From the NCBI GenBank assembly GCA_002077045.2, contig KZ111140.1, positions 746,527 to 797,227 on the forward strand: a stretch of DNA of 50,701 bases. Reading direction: 5' to 3'. Below, piece by piece: positions 1-11,065 of this stretch; position 1 is the first letter of the stretch; every line of letters begins with the position of its first letter. A program made the translations under genes and the position numbers. The notes below the pieces were generated by a model. That model ran no database searches and was not told the DNA's origin. It saw nothing but the letters and a program-made list of their open reading frames with translations. The stretch comes from Rachicladosporium sp. CCFEE 5018. Its lineage: Eukaryota; Ascomycota; Dothideomycetes; Cladosporiales; Cladosporiaceae.

Positions 1-666
1 GCCACAGATGCCGGCGCCGAACGCACAGCCCAAGACGCCCACACCTCCGACCTCATCGCCAAGATCGCTCTAGTAGAGCTCGACCTCGAGCAAGGCCCCA
101 ACCCCCAGCGCCGACGTCGCTTACGCGCCCAACTAGCAGATCTCAACCGCGACTTGACCCGAGGACTAGCTAACAAAGCAGCCCAAAACGAAGATCTGAC
201 TCTCCAAGAAGACGAAGAGATCGAAGACTTCGTCGTCTCCGGCTTCCCCGGCTCAGACGGCGAAGACAACAGCTGCTTCAACTTCGATGAAAACGACATA
301 GCGTCCGACAGCAGCGACGCAGAGCGCAGCGAGATCTACGAGTTCCGGCCTGGCGCTTTGCAATCCGCTCGCGCATCTGACCGCGGTGATGCTGCGTTCG
401 ACGATGACATAAGCTGTGCTTTCGACATTATCCCTCGCGCGAGTCCGAAGTTCGACGCGCAGAGTGGGTGGTTTGCGGGGAGTATGGACGAGCTGACGAA
501 GATGTTGAAGTTGGGGCATGTGGCTAGGGGGAGTGGGTCGGAGCCGGGGAGTCCGAGTGTGAGAGGTGAGGGGCCGCCGCCGCTGGAGATCGATGAAGGG
601 GTCGTTGATGCGTATCTTTCGAGGTATGGGGGGACTGATGGGGAGGTTGAAGAGGGGGTGAGGTAG
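1..666 (+). CDS. 3' end of an unknown gene (5' truncated by window edge)
   Basis: The reading frame is open from the first base of the window to a TAG at 664-666, giving 221 residues of C-terminal sequence; the true start lies outside. The first 50 or so residues are charged and helical (arginine-rich run, leucine heptads), suggesting a short coiled coil. The middle is strongly acidic and serine-rich, with many Asp/Glu/Ser runs, and the tail is Gly/Pro-rich. I do not recognise the family. Codon third positions are C-rich at first and drift to G-rich near the end, as often seen in fungal disordered tails. It converges on RAD5 across about 690 bases. Confidence 0.6.
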   Translation, partial: ATDAGAERTAQDAHTSDLIAKIALVELDLEQGPNPQRRRRLRAQLADLNRDLTRGLANKAAQNEDLTLQEDEEIEDFVVSGFPGSDGEDNSCFNFDENDIASDSSDAERSEIYEFRPGALQSARASDRGDAAFDDDISCAFDIIPRASPKFDAQSGWFAGSMDELTKMLKLGHVARGSGSEPGSPSVRGEGPPPLEIDEGVVDAYLSRYGGTDGEVEEGVR

Positions 667-1353
667 TTTGAGGTTTGGGCGGGGTTGTCTATTAGCGGGT
701 TTTGCATTGGGGGGAATATATGAAAGGGATGAAGGGTATAGCATTGCGTTGCTTCTAAGTACATTTTCCACAGCATTCGGTGTGCTCTCACCGTTGATCA
801 AATTGTTCCATGACCGACCGCTTGCTGGCCGAAGTTGGCGGACGGCTTCCGGCGTCCTGCTGAAGCAGCCACTTGCCCAGACTTCTGTTAAGGATACATG
901 ATACAGATCGCTTGCCACAGGGCGTTGCACGGGATATGCTTTCGCACACAATTTGAAACGAACGATATTGTTGTCGATTACATGTAGGCAGCACTGTAAA
1001 GGTTGAGAGCAGACGAGACGCTGGTGAACGAACCCCTGCCTAGCGAGTCACTACGCCCAATACGGCAACACCACTCACGTGACATCTTCACGATAGCAGC
1101 GTGACGGTGCAATCTGAATGTTTTCTTCCATGATGTTCGTGCACAGGTGATTTGGTTGAGCATCGCGGTATGTCGCATTAGCTGAACTTCCCCACCAGTC
1201 ATCACTTCCGCACCAAGGCTCTTGTACTTACATACTTTCGACATGTCCCCGAGTCTATCCATATCCCCATGATATGCAAATGCTGGCAAACGTTGATGCC
1301 TGCTGCTATGCCCAGCCTGCGCCTGATGCATTGATCGATGCTACCCTCCTGAT
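667..1353. other. Intergenic, convergent 3' regions
   Basis: No convincing gene. It should hold the 3' UTRs of the unknown left-edge gene and of RAD5. The short open frames here are not supported by codon pattern or by any recognisable domain. Confidence 0.4.
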
Positions 1354-4300
1354 CTAGCTGAGCAGCTCCCTAATATCCTCGATCCTCTGCAACTTCTTCT
1401 CGTCCTCGCTCATCATGCCCAGCGAGCTCGAACTGCATATCACAAAGTCAGTCACACTTTCAGGTACAAGGCATATCACGGCAACACTCACATGAACTTC
1501 TTCCTATCCTGCACCCGCAACATCTTCTCCTCAATACTCCCCTCAACCACAAACCTCACGACCTTCACCTCCTCAGTCTGCCCCATCCGGTGCACGCGAT
1601 CGATGGCCTGCGCTTCGACAGCAAAGCTCCACCACGGGTCCATCATGTACACCCGTTCCGCGCACGTTAGGTTCAAGCCCACGCCGCCTGCTCGCAGACT
1701 TAGCAACAGTACGCAGCTTTTCGGGCGGGTCGTGAAGTCCGTCAGGACGCGAGCTCGTTCTTTCTGCGACAGCGAGCCGTCGAAACGGAGCGAGGGGATG
1801 CGGGCGGCTGTTAGGGCCGGCGCGAGGAGGTCGAGGAAGGAGGTGAATTGGGAGAAGATTACAGACTTTGCTTGAGGGTGGGTACGGCGGAGAGTTTTGA
1901 GGTGGGTAAGCAGAGTCTTGATCTTAGCGCTGGAGAGGGTGTTGGCGCGGCGGAGGGAGATGCGCGGGACCGGTGTTACGGCGGGCTTGATAACAGCGGC
2001 GGGCTGAGTGGATGTGTAGAGGTCTTCCTCTTCGTTCTCGTCGAGCGTCGCGAAGGCATTGGTTAGAGTCTGCGCGGGCTTCTCGGCAGGTGTGCTTGAG
2101 CCCGAGTCGAAGTCATCGGCATCGTGGCGCACGACTTCGAAGACGTCTTTGGCGTTGATGGGTTCGCGGCAGTTGAAGCAGCGGGGGAGCTCGTTCTTGT
2201 CTTTCTGGTGCTCGATGTAGTCTAGTAGGCACTTCTTGCAGGCCGAATGCCAGCAGCCTGTCACTGCTTGCTCTTCCATGGGTTCCTCGCTGCAGATCGG
2301 GCATTCCATATCTTGGTCTTCCTGTATTTGCTTGAGGACATGCGTGCCGAACTTGCTTGCATCTTGATCGCCTTCATCTGCCTGGAAGCGTTCGAGCAGT
2401 GCGGTCAAGTCCATGTCGTCTGCAAGACCATTGGCAATGTCGGCATCAGCCGCAGCATCTTCCTCCTCCTCCACAATGTTCTTATTGCGTGTCAGAATAG
2501 GGTGACAGCACGTTTGCCGAAGGCGCAGGATCTGTGCGAAGATCGTCGTGTAACTCTTCATGAGCGTTCCTGCCTCGACATTCGAGTTGAAAGTACGCTT
2601 TGCACGTGCGAAGATAAGATCGTACACTTCCCTTTCATTATCGCTGAGCTTGACACGCTCGATATCGATCATGCGCGGGGGCAATGGGACCAATGCCTGA
2701 CCATCGGGCGTCTTCATGTCTTTCGTCCGGCGCAACACGAGTGGCTCGAGTACCGTCTGCACGACATCGAGTGCTCGCACAAAGTCTCCCTTTTCGAAGG
2801 GTAGGGTGACGAATGTCTTCCAGAAGCTGAAGTTACTCCATGGCTCGACGCGCAGGAAGCGGACTAAGCTGAAGAGATCCTCAAGCCTGTTCACGATGGG
2901 TGTACCCGTCAGCGTCCAGCGATGTGTCGCAGCCAGTTCGTAGCACGCCTTAGCAGTCTTCGAAGATCTGTTCTTGATCATGTGCGCTTCATCGAGGATG
3001 ATGCGCCAATAGTTCACACTGAACAGCCCGCCATGCGATCCGCGATTGCCGCCATTCGCAGCGACCGAGTTAAACTCGCTTAAGATAGTGCCATAGGATG
3101 TGATGATCACATTTGGCGCACTGGCAGCATTGGCTGCGCAACAGAGCGTCTGCAGATTGACGTTCTTCTCTGTGCCGTAGTACATGAGTGTCTTCAATGT
3201 GCCATCTTCGGATGCCTTCTCTGCCTCACTCTGCCACTGTGCAAGCAATGACATCGGTGCGACTACAAGTGTGGTAGCCGGCGCCGAGACGACTTCCGTA
3301 CTTGACTTCTGCAGCCTCGGCAGCGTGGCCATAGTCTCGCTTTTGGCTGAGCGCAACGCAGCCCGCTGCTCAGGTGACGTGTGAGAGTGAATCAAGGCAA
3401 GCATCTCTATTGTCTTGCCCAATCCCATCTCGTCCGCTAGAATTCCGCCAAGGCAGGTCTGCTCTTGCACTGGGAACTCGAGACTCATCTCACCGCTGTA
3501 GGGATTGACGTAGAACGATGACTGATCAGTCACGGCGGGCAACTCCTGGTCATCGGCATCTTTCGTTGGCCATGCATACTCTTCCCAGAGTGGGTGCATT
3601 GATAGCTCCTTGTGATCCTGCTTCTCGGCTGTCTCCTTGGCAAGCATCCAGTGCAGCGCTTGCTTCTGGTACTTCCGCAGATCCATCCGAAACGTTGACG
3701 CCGGCTGAGCGGTGGGAGTATTGAAGTCGAAAGACTGGGCCTTCTTGTAGAGCGTATCCAGCTGATCTTGCTCAAGCTCTTCGCCTTCCTCCTTTTCTTC
3801 TGTCGGAGACGACTCGCCATTCTCTGGCGTTCCTGGCTTGCTCTTCTTCGCATCTTGCTGCTCGTACTGCTCTGCTACCTCAGCAGCCTTCAGGATGCCT
3901 TCACGCTTGTGCTTTGCGGTCGTCTCATTGACCTTCGAAGGCTGCAAGTTGATCTCGGAGAACAGCTTCACAAGACCCACTTGGCGTATCCGCAAGTCAC
4001 GCTCATCCGTTGACTCCTTGGCTTCGAAGATGCTCGTCTCTCGATTACTTTCCAGTGGCTTGATGAAGTTGGTGCTTTCAAACGCACTTTTCAACAGATA
4101 ACATTTCAACTGCAGGAAGATCGTCTCGTTTGTCCGTATGCGCTCAGGAGCGTAGACGCAATGTCCCTCGAAAGTGCATAGCTTCTGATCTACAAGCGTG
4201 CTTACCCACGCTGCGCTTTCCTTCTCAAGTCTGCCAATCTCACTGCCACGCATATTTGTGAATCGTACGATGAGATCCTGCGTCTTGCGTATCACTTGTC

Positions 4301-4922
4301 TCGTCTTGCCACCTCGACCAGGCTTCTGCACTGCTTGCTGTTTAACTCGCTCGATCCGAACCTCATCGCCTGGCTTCAGCAAGCCAGTGCCGCTCGTAGT
4401 TGTCCAGCCAGCAACGCCCAGAGCTCCAATATAGCGCTTGACAGGAGTCTTGTCAAACAGTGCCGGCTTCGTACCCTGTATCGTGATCGGCGCCCTTGCA
4501 GCGGTTCCCGTACTTGCAGACTTCCTGCGCGGCTGCCCGAACCCCTGCTCGAAGGTCGAATCAACGCTGGAGTCGCTAGCTGATGCTTGCTCATCTAAAT
4601 TCCGGTCGAAGGTGCCATCAAACCAGGCATTCACGGCCGCCTCCATGTTAGATCCATATCGATGTTGCAGCACTCTGCCCGTGTGCATCGAGATGGGTGT
4701 CCCGACGAACGCTGCAAAGGCCTTGCGGTCAAACTTTCCCGGCTTCTTGACATTGCTAGCCTGTCGCTCCAAAGCTGGTATAGTTGGCTGAGCTCTACTC
4801 TCGTGGACTGAGCTCGTCTCCGCAGGAAAGGTTGGAGGCACTTCATGTTCCTGCTCCGGCTCGTCATCCACGAAGAACCTCCTCTTCTTGTGCGGACGCT
4901 GGTCCAGTGTGATATCCGCCAT
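1354..4922 (-). CDS. RAD5: DNA repair helicase/ubiquitin ligase Rad5
   Basis: Rad5 is a SWI2/SNF2 translocase and RING E3 that polyubiquitylates PCNA in error-free post-replication repair. Two exons: 1492-4922 and 1354-1432, joined across a 59-base intron (1433-1491, GTGAGT donor, GCAG acceptor). The spliced protein is 1169 residues. A KKRRF stretch near the N-terminus resembles a nuclear signal. A HIRAN domain lies at about 160-300. The SNF2 Walker A motif ADEMGLGKT is near residue 500 and LDEAH near 640. A C3HC4 RING starts with CPIC near 872 and runs to about 915. Helicase C follows, with FSQFTSFLD near 1025 and an HRMGQ box. Without the intron the protein would stop at KKFM. The second exon supplies the usual tail, SLGMMSEDEKKLQRIEDI. 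The gene diverges from the NDUFAF6-like gene. Confidence 0.95.
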
Positions 4923-4981
4923 GAGGAGTGGCCAGAAACGTTATCTGATATTCATGAGCGACGGGAGATCTTTTGGAGCAG

Positions 4982-5003
4982 ACGCGTTGATGTCAGAACG
5001 CGT
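4982..5003. promoter_or_regulatory. Two MluI cell-cycle box (MCB) motifs
   Basis: ACGCGT occurs at 4982-4987 and again at 4998-5003, 60-81 bases upstream of the RAD5 start codon, in the 289-base divergent promoter shared with the NDUFAF6-like gene. MCB elements bind the MBF (Mbp1/Swi6) factor and drive G1/S transcription of replication and repair genes in yeasts. Function here is inferred from motif and location only. Confidence 0.45.
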
Positions 5004-5211
5004 CGTAAATTGAACTCCGAGGTGGCGTCATGGGAAAGAGGCGAACATTTCGTGCATCATGGCATTGACATGCTCGACCATATCCTATGATACCGACGTG
5101 TTCTCCATCGCTCAGACCCCTCTAACTATCTGTATGTATCTAAGCCTGGACATGGCTGGACATGTAGAAGCGACTCAGCCAGCAAGCACATAGACCTTAA
5201 AGTCCATCGAC

Positions 5212-6375
5212 ATGAACTCCTGGCCGACGAGATCACTCAAGGAGATTCGCAATGCAGCCAAATTCGTCTCAGAGTGCCGACGAAGAGGCTTCTCGTCAGG
5301 CCGTGTGACTGCGGCGCCCTTAGCCGCGCCCACTCTCGAGGCAGACTCGGCGAGAGGGTATTGCCTCGATCTTGTGCGGAAGTACGACACGCCATCGTCC
5401 CTATTGTTGCCATACATCCCACGACATGCTCGAGATGCATACATCGCCCTTCGAGCGTTCAACATCAATGTGGCTCGCACTGCGGACACAACCAGTACGC
5501 CTACCATTGGATCCATGCGCCTGCAGTTTGAGCGAGAAGCTGTGACGAAAGCTCTATCTGGAACGCCACCCAAGCAGCCTATTGCTCTTCTCCTGGCCAA
5601 AGCAGCCGAAGACATTTCGTTGCGAAGCGATGGCAGGACTAAATGGAGCAAGTCATGGTTTCTCCGGCTGATCGACACTCGAGAGAAGAATCTCTCGAAC
5701 CCGCCTTACCCAAGTCTTACGCATTTGGAGACTTACGCCGAGAACACATACAGCACGCTGCTTTACCTCACCTTGCAGGCGCTTCCAATGGGCTCTCTCA
5801 CAGCGGATCACATCGCCTCGCACATCGGCAAAGCAACCGGCATCGCAGCCGTGCTCCGTGGCCTACCTTTGATCGCCTTCCCTGGACCTCCCAACAAGCA
5901 CTCCAACCAGCCATCGCAGCCTGGTAGCGATATCGGCGCCACACGTCAAGGCGCCGTACTCTTGCCACTGGACATCATGGCCGAGCACTCAGTCCGCGAA
6001 GAAGACGTCCTGCGGAACGGTGCCTCAGCCCAAGGTCTTCGCGATGCGGTCTTCACAGTCGCCACACGCGCCAACGACCACCTCATCACCGCCAGGCAGA
6101 TGCTAGCCAGTATTAGCGCTGGCGAGGAAGCCGGACATGATTTCGAGCACCAGAACGAAGAGGAGCACATCTATCTGCCTACAAGCGCGGCGAAGGAGAC
6201 GCCGAAGCAGGAAGTCGATCGAGCTTTTGGAGTCTTCATGCCGGCACTCGCGACGCACATGTGGCTTGATAAGTTGGAGAAGGGAGATTTCGATGTCTTC
6301 AATGAGGGGTTGAGGAAGACGGACTGGAAGTTACCGTGGAAGGCTGCTTGGGCTTATCAAAGAAAGAACCTGTAG
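5212..6375 (+). CDS. NDUFAF6-like complex I assembly factor (squalene/phytoene synthase fold)
   Basis: A 387-residue single-exon protein of the non-catalytic squalene/phytoene synthase branch that includes human NDUFAF6, needed in mitochondria for assembly of the complex I Q module. After a short basic N-terminus that could be a mitochondrial presequence, the all-helical domain starts near residue 48 (YCLDLVRKYD). It continues with IPRHARDAYIALRAFN, a family signature, then LETYAENTYSTLLYL and HIASHIGKATGIAAVLRGLP. The Asp-rich substrate motifs of true synthases are not conserved. The C-terminus has WKLPWKAAWAYQRK, resembling the family's usual end. The start chosen is the first ATG. The gene diverges from RAD5. 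Confidence 0.85.
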   Translation: MNSWPTRSLKEIRNAAKFVSECRRRGFSSGRVTAAPLAAPTLEADSARGYCLDLVRKYDTPSSLLLPYIPRHARDAYIALRAFNINVARTADTTSTPTIGSMRLQFEREAVTKALSGTPPKQPIALLLAKAAEDISLRSDGRTKWSKSWFLRLIDTREKNLSNPPYPSLTHLETYAENTYSTLLYLTLQALPMGSLTADHIASHIGKATGIAAVLRGLPLIAFPGPPNKHSNQPSQPGSDIGATRQGAVLLPLDIMAEHSVREEDVLRNGASAQGLRDAVFTVATRANDHLITARQMLASISAGEEAGHDFEHQNEEEHIYLPTSAAKETPKQEVDRAFGVFMPALATHMWLDKLEKGDFDVFNEGLRKTDWKLPWKAAWAYQRKNL

Positions 6376-6911
6376 ATCTGTAAGTTATTGTATGTTTGCT
6401 GGCTACTGACTGTCAGCTCCACAATATTTCGAAGTCGACGTCCTACCTTGGAGAGTCATTCTCCGCCACAAGATGTCTAGGGCTGAATTATTGAAATCTC
6501 TCCAGCGCCTTGCGCGTGGAGAAGGGAGTCTTGATGCAGAAGAGAGAGACATGAGCACATAAGAGCAGCAAAGGTACCACCAAAGTACAGTGTGCAAATG
6601 ACCGCGACACGAAAGACCTGTCGTTTGAATTGATTTCTAGCCTTGGCGGTTGAGCTGCAATAATTGCTGACCACCACCTGGCTTGCTGCTGGACCACCAC
6701 TACTTACAGCCTTTCCGCGGTCATCCAACGACCGATGCGCCCACCTATCGCCAATGCGTCACTTCCCATACGCCGACGGTAAATTTTTGACAGCTCAGCA
6801 ACCCAGTAGTAAGGTAAGTTGGCGATCTTGTCTCATTTTCGTTGCGCGCACTCCAAGATTCTCTTGTCTTTCCGCCTCGCACATCGTGTTCTCTGCTATA
6901 TCTCGCACAGT
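6376..6911. other. Intergenic with a probable 5' UTR intron (6814-6910)
   Basis: The last 97 bases read as an intron: AAG then GTAAGT at 6814, and a CACAG acceptor ending at 6910, one base before the ATG of the next gene. This places a spliced leader in front of the 1250-residue protein and explains why the open frame extends upstream of the real start. The rest of the gap shows nothing else. Confidence 0.5.
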
Positions 6912-9900
6912 ATGAATCTCGACGGGCCTGGTATCGAAGCCGACAATGTTGAAGATATAAGCTATCAGTTGGCGGTACTCAGAAATCGAAAACGTGAAAA
7001 CGCGAGGACTCCCGCTGAGACTCTCATCGATCACGCAGAGCTTAGGAAGATTCTGAACAGGATATTTAGGACTGTGCTGTCGCCCAAGAGCTCTGGTGCG
7101 GACGCCGCAAGCGAGGAGATGGAGAAGCAGGAGGCGAGGGAGTCGCATCGCCGCGATGCTGCTTACTCGTCGATCATTGGCCGACACCCGATTATGCCTG
7201 CAGCTGCTGTTGAATCAGGTGCGAAGCGTGTGTATACCGCTCATGCAAAACAGGCAGAAGACTCCCCGATTACGTCGGCCGGAGAGGACGGTGAGGCAGT
7301 CCTTGCGACTCCTGCCGATATTGTCACAGAGCATGAAAACGATCTGAGCCCAGGACAGGAGCCGGAGCGTTGGAATGCCGACGTGGAGCTGTTACGCGCA
7401 AGGCTTGCCGATCGCACAGCGAAGTACAAGGTCAAACATGGACTCGAGCAAGACGGTATATCTCTCGAACAGGAGCGCGCCTCGATCTTGGCGCAGCTGT
7501 ATGAATCGCAGTTGCACCGCAATGATGCCTCTCCAGCTACAGCTGAGGCAGCTAGCATGCCTACTTCTACGGTTGACGCGAATCTCTATATTTTTGACAA
7601 AGACCCCGTGACCGGCGGGCATCGGTTTGTCGATACGCAGCGCATTGTGATAGGCTATGAACAAGAGCCTCAGCAAGAAGCTGGAGAGACTTCCGTAGAA
7701 GCTGCACCGCAGAATAGCGCAAATGCGGCGGCCTTGTCGCAAGTCAGTGGTGCTGAAGACGATAATGACTATGTAGCAGAAGCCGCTGGAGAGGCAGAGG
7801 TTCTTGCGATGGAAGAGACTCCGAACAAGCCGAACAAGCGATACCCTGTGGTCATGAGCGAGAAGACCGCGTCAATCTTATCACAAGTCAGACTGATCGA
7901 AGAGGAGGGCAAGCGCCTCAGCGAAGCTACCTCATCTGCAGCGGAAGCAGCCGGTCTACCTGTGCCTCCTGCTGCTCGACATGTCTACAGGTTCGAAAAG
8001 GACGCCAACGTGATCGGCGGACAACGTGTAGTGGCATGGCGTGACGGGCAGCGTATCGAATTGCAGCTTACGCCCAGTACCATACAAGCTGCTGTAGCAG
8101 CGACTCTGCGGAATAAGACTCTCCAGACGTCGTGGGCACTGGAGGCTACTCAGCATAGCGATGCGATGAAGGCTATAACTGCTCGCGTAAGTGCTGCATT
8201 CAACCGTATGCCAATGCCTCCAGGCAACTGCTCCTTGATGCGCCTCGGACTCACGTCCGAAGATTCCGCCCCGATCTGCGCGCAGATGAAGTGGATTGAG
8301 AAGGAGCAGCATCGCCGTGACGGGCTCTCCGTCTATAACGCCGAGGCGGCTGGCTTGTGTATCCCTGACTTCCTCCAGATCACATATTCATATGGCGGTA
8401 ATCAAACGAACAGTAGCCACCATGTCGTGGGCTGGCGTCACGACGACCGCATCGGAACCCAAGCTGAGCTGATTGCCCAACCCGCCATGCTACCAGCCGC
8501 TCAGAATGTCACGACCAACGCGACAGCCTTGCTTTCAGCCAACGAGGCCATGGGTCTGCTCGCTTACGCTGGGCTCGTTACTGGGCTGACACTGCTCACA
8601 TTCGTAGCCTTCGGCGTGTTGAATGGTTTGCTCAACGATTTGATCAATCGTAGAGCGAAGGCGAAGGAGGGTAAGCGCCTCGTTGCGGAGAAGGAGAAAG
8701 TCCAGAGCTTGTTGCGAGCCAACAAGGGTCACATCGCTACGGAGAAGGCCAAGTTCCTGCTCCAGGCTACCGGCTGCGCGACTCCTGAGATGAAAGCCAA
8801 GGAGCAGCTTGCTGCTCCCATTGCTCCAGCTCCAGAGGTGAGCGACAGGGAGAGCATGGTCATGCTCGTTAACGAGCTGATCGGTTTCGACTACGTGCGT
8901 GCCACACGCCTGCTTGCCCGCGATCTAATGGCCCGCCGGAACTTTCAGCGTATGGGCGCTAGCTTCTGCGGTCTTGTGTGCATCGGATCCGGCCATATGA
9001 CCGTGCGATATGCGAAGTCTGGCAATACGACTGCTGACGCAATAAGCGTGTTCTGGAGACTGAAGGACTTTGTGTGCCACCCGCTCTTCATCATCGTCTC
9101 AGCGGCGCTAGGCTTGTGCTTCGCGGGTGCCGATCTAGTGGCATGGCTGGACGACAGGGAGAAGAGCAGGCCGGCGACAACGGAGGAGGCGAAGACAGTG
9201 CTGGCTGCCTTGGCTATTGCTGAAGCGAAGCCCGACGATCCAGATTACTACACCGACTATAACGAGTCATGCTGCGAGTCCGATGACGAATCCGTGGATG
9301 AGGAGGACGTTGACGACGGCGAAAACACCCCTCGTAACGACTCGAACGCCACCCTCGTCGATGAGCGAGCCTACAACGCCGACGATGAGAAGTCCACTAC
9401 GTTGCCACCACCCTGCGGCCACCATCATCTGATCGATTTCCTGTCAACGGAGAACGATCAGCAGCGGTCCATCAACACGCGGTACAATGCTCAGCTCAAC
9501 AACGTCACCCGTCTACACAATGAGCAAGTTAACGTCATCAGCGAAGCCAAGCTGCTACTGGATGACTTCGCCAAGCGTCACGAACTCTGCCAGAAAGAGG
9601 TTTCTAGCGCCAAGGACGACCTGCAGAACGCGCGGAATGAAGTTGAGCGACTCAAGGCCGGCCTTGAGGGCCAGGTGCGCGTTCAAAGGAGCTTGATTCT
9701 CCAGCGCGAGTGGGCGAATGATGCACTCGCAGGGGCTAAGAAAGAGAACTTCCACCTGACGGAGAACTCCAAGGCTCAGATTGCCTCTTGGAAACTCCAA
9801 GCCCGAACGTTCCACGACAAGGCCCTCAAATGGCAGACCGAGGGCGTTGCGCTCGGCAAGAAGATCGAGGAGATCAAGGTGGCGATGGAGAACAAGCTCA

Positions 9901-10664
9901 AGACCGCGCACGATATCATCGAGAAGACTTTCGCGTCCATGGGACGATTGCAGATTGAGGTCACGCGGTTGAAGACTGAGCTTACTGCGAAGACTAGTGA
10001 ATTCGAGCGGGCTGACAGGCTGCTGCTGAAGCAGGACAATGACGCCCAGAAGACCATCGGCGAACTCAGACTTGAAGTCACGCGCTTGAAAGCTCAGACG
10101 TTGTTGGAAGATGAGGACATCGGTGCTTACCAGGCTGAGATCGAATGTCTGCACCGAAATAACAATGAGCTTAGATTCGAGGTCGATGATCTCAAGGCTG
10201 AGATGGTCTCGAAATCGCATCATGCCGCTACCGATATAACGCAGATCGCATCTCTGATACAGCACAATAAGGACCTGACAGCCGAACACGCCAAACGCAC
10301 CGCTGAGCTAACCTCCACTCACACCCAAGAGACTGACAAGCTAAACGCGACACTCCAAGACTGGCACGCCAAGCTGCACACCGCCTGGAAGCGCGAAGCA
10401 GAACTCAACAGTATCGTTGAGCGCGAGCATGGCTTGCGGCAGGAGGCGCAGGAGACGATGTGGGCTCTGCAGCGCGTGTTGAGTGCGAAGGAGAGGGAGG
10501 CTGCGGAGCAGCTGAGAGAGGAGGCTGATGGGGTGGAGCTTACTAGGGGCGAAGGGGAGGAGAGCGATGTGAGTGATGTTATCTCGGAGGCAGAGAGTGG
10601 AAGTGAGTTTAGTGTGCTTAGTGCGCCGAGGGAGGATGCGGAGAGTGAGGAGGAGGATGCGTGA
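6912..10664 (+). CDS. Large two-membrane-segment, coiled-coil protein with three internal repeats
   Basis: 1250 residues from the ATG at 6912; the frame is open further upstream, but that part lies in an apparent 5' UTR intron. No known family recognised. Three diverged copies of a module of about 60 residues begin near residues 191, 321 and 454. Each has an ILxQ-type helix, a Glu/Arg-rich stretch, AEAAG or AEAAS, then an aromatic strand and a GG...V...W/Y...RI ending. Hydrophobic segments at about 546-570 and 720-745 look transmembrane. An acidic Asp/Glu stretch follows (about 775-810). Residues about 840-1216 are a long heptad-rich coiled coil with EVTRLK repeats, and the tail is acidic. 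It could be an organelle or nuclear-envelope tether; this is inference. Confidence 0.8.
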   Translation: MNLDGPGIEADNVEDISYQLAVLRNRKRENARTPAETLIDHAELRKILNRIFRTVLSPKSSGADAASEEMEKQEARESHRRDAAYSSIIGRHPIMPAAAVESGAKRVYTAHAKQAEDSPITSAGEDGEAVLATPADIVTEHENDLSPGQEPERWNADVELLRARLADRTAKYKVKHGLEQDGISLEQERASILAQLYESQLHRNDASPATAEAASMPTSTVDANLYIFDKDPVTGGHRFVDTQRIVIGYEQEPQQEAGETSVEAAPQNSANAAALSQVSGAEDDNDYVAEAAGEAEVLAMEETPNKPNKRYPVVMSEKTASILSQVRLIEEEGKRLSEATSSAAEAAGLPVPPAARHVYRFEKDANVIGGQRVVAWRDGQRIELQLTPSTIQAAVAATLRNKTLQTSWALEATQHSDAMKAITARVSAAFNRMPMPPGNCSLMRLGLTSEDSAPICAQMKWIEKEQHRRDGLSVYNAEAAGLCIPDFLQITYSYGGNQTNSSHHVVGWRHDDRIGTQAELIAQPAMLPAAQNVTTNATALLSANEAMGLLAYAGLVTGLTLLTFVAFGVLNGLLNDLINRRAKAKEGKRLVAEKEKVQSLLRANKGHIATEKAKFLLQATGCATPEMKAKEQLAAPIAPAPEVSDRESMVMLVNELIGFDYVRATRLLARDLMARRNFQRMGASFCGLVCIGSGHMTVRYAKSGNTTADAISVFWRLKDFVCHPLFIIVSAALGLCFAGADLVAWLDDREKSRPATTEEAKTVLAALAIAEAKPDDPDYYTDYNESCCESDDESVDEEDVDDGENTPRNDSNATLVDERAYNADDEKSTTLPPPCGHHHLIDFLSTENDQQRSINTRYNAQLNNVTRLHNEQVNVISEAKLLLDDFAKRHELCQKEVSSAKDDLQNARNEVERLKAGLEGQVRVQRSLILQREWANDALAGAKKENFHLTENSKAQIASWKLQARTFHDKALKWQTEGVALGKKIEEIKVAMENKLKTAHDIIEKTFASMGRLQIEVTRLKTELTAKTSEFERADRLLLKQDNDAQKTIGELRLEVTRLKAQTLLEDEDIGAYQAEIECLHRNNNELRFEVDDLKAEMVSKSHHAATDITQIASLIQHNKDLTAEHAKRTAELTSTHTQETDKLNATLQDWHAKLHTAWKREAELNSIVEREHGLRQEAQETMWALQRVLSAKEREAAEQLREEADGVELTRGEGEESDVSDVISEAESGSEFSVLSAPREDAESEEEDA

Positions 10665-11065
10665 GTTGCGAGTGATCGATATTGGAGGTGATGAGGTGAG
10701 TTTCGATCTGCTGCAGTCTGACGCTTGAGTGACTGACGTGTTCAGACGGACTGTGCGTTGCCGCTGGACGTAGGGGATCATAGTGCCGTCCGCCACGGTG
10801 TACAGTACTGATTCGTCCGGGAATCTGCAAGAGAGGTTGGGACTTTTGATAGCGTTGGAGCGAAACTGGCAGACGGCTCTGGTCTGGAACTTTCCTCTTC
10901 CATGGGCCAAGAGGTAGATCCATAAAGTGTTCCATCTTTATGGCTTTGACCTATCGAGTGTCGCTCGGATTTCCTGTATCCTCAACTCATTGCACCAAAC
11001 GCCTTGCTAATGTCATGTGTTCTCATCGTCCCCAGTCCGCTAGCGCGAGGATTGTCTCTCGTATC
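10665..11065. other. Convergent intergenic region
   Basis: About 400 bases between the large coiled-coil gene and SWD2, both ending here. Short antisense frames show no recognisable domain. I see only presumptive 3' UTRs. Confidence 0.35.

Noticed and set aside
253..951. 232-codon minus-strand frame over the left-edge gene
   Set aside because: Antisense shadow of a coding frame with GC-rich third positions; no domain.
6819..6911. Upstream extension of the 1250-residue protein
   Set aside because: It lacks a standard ATG and lies between good donor and acceptor sites, so it is read as a leader intron.
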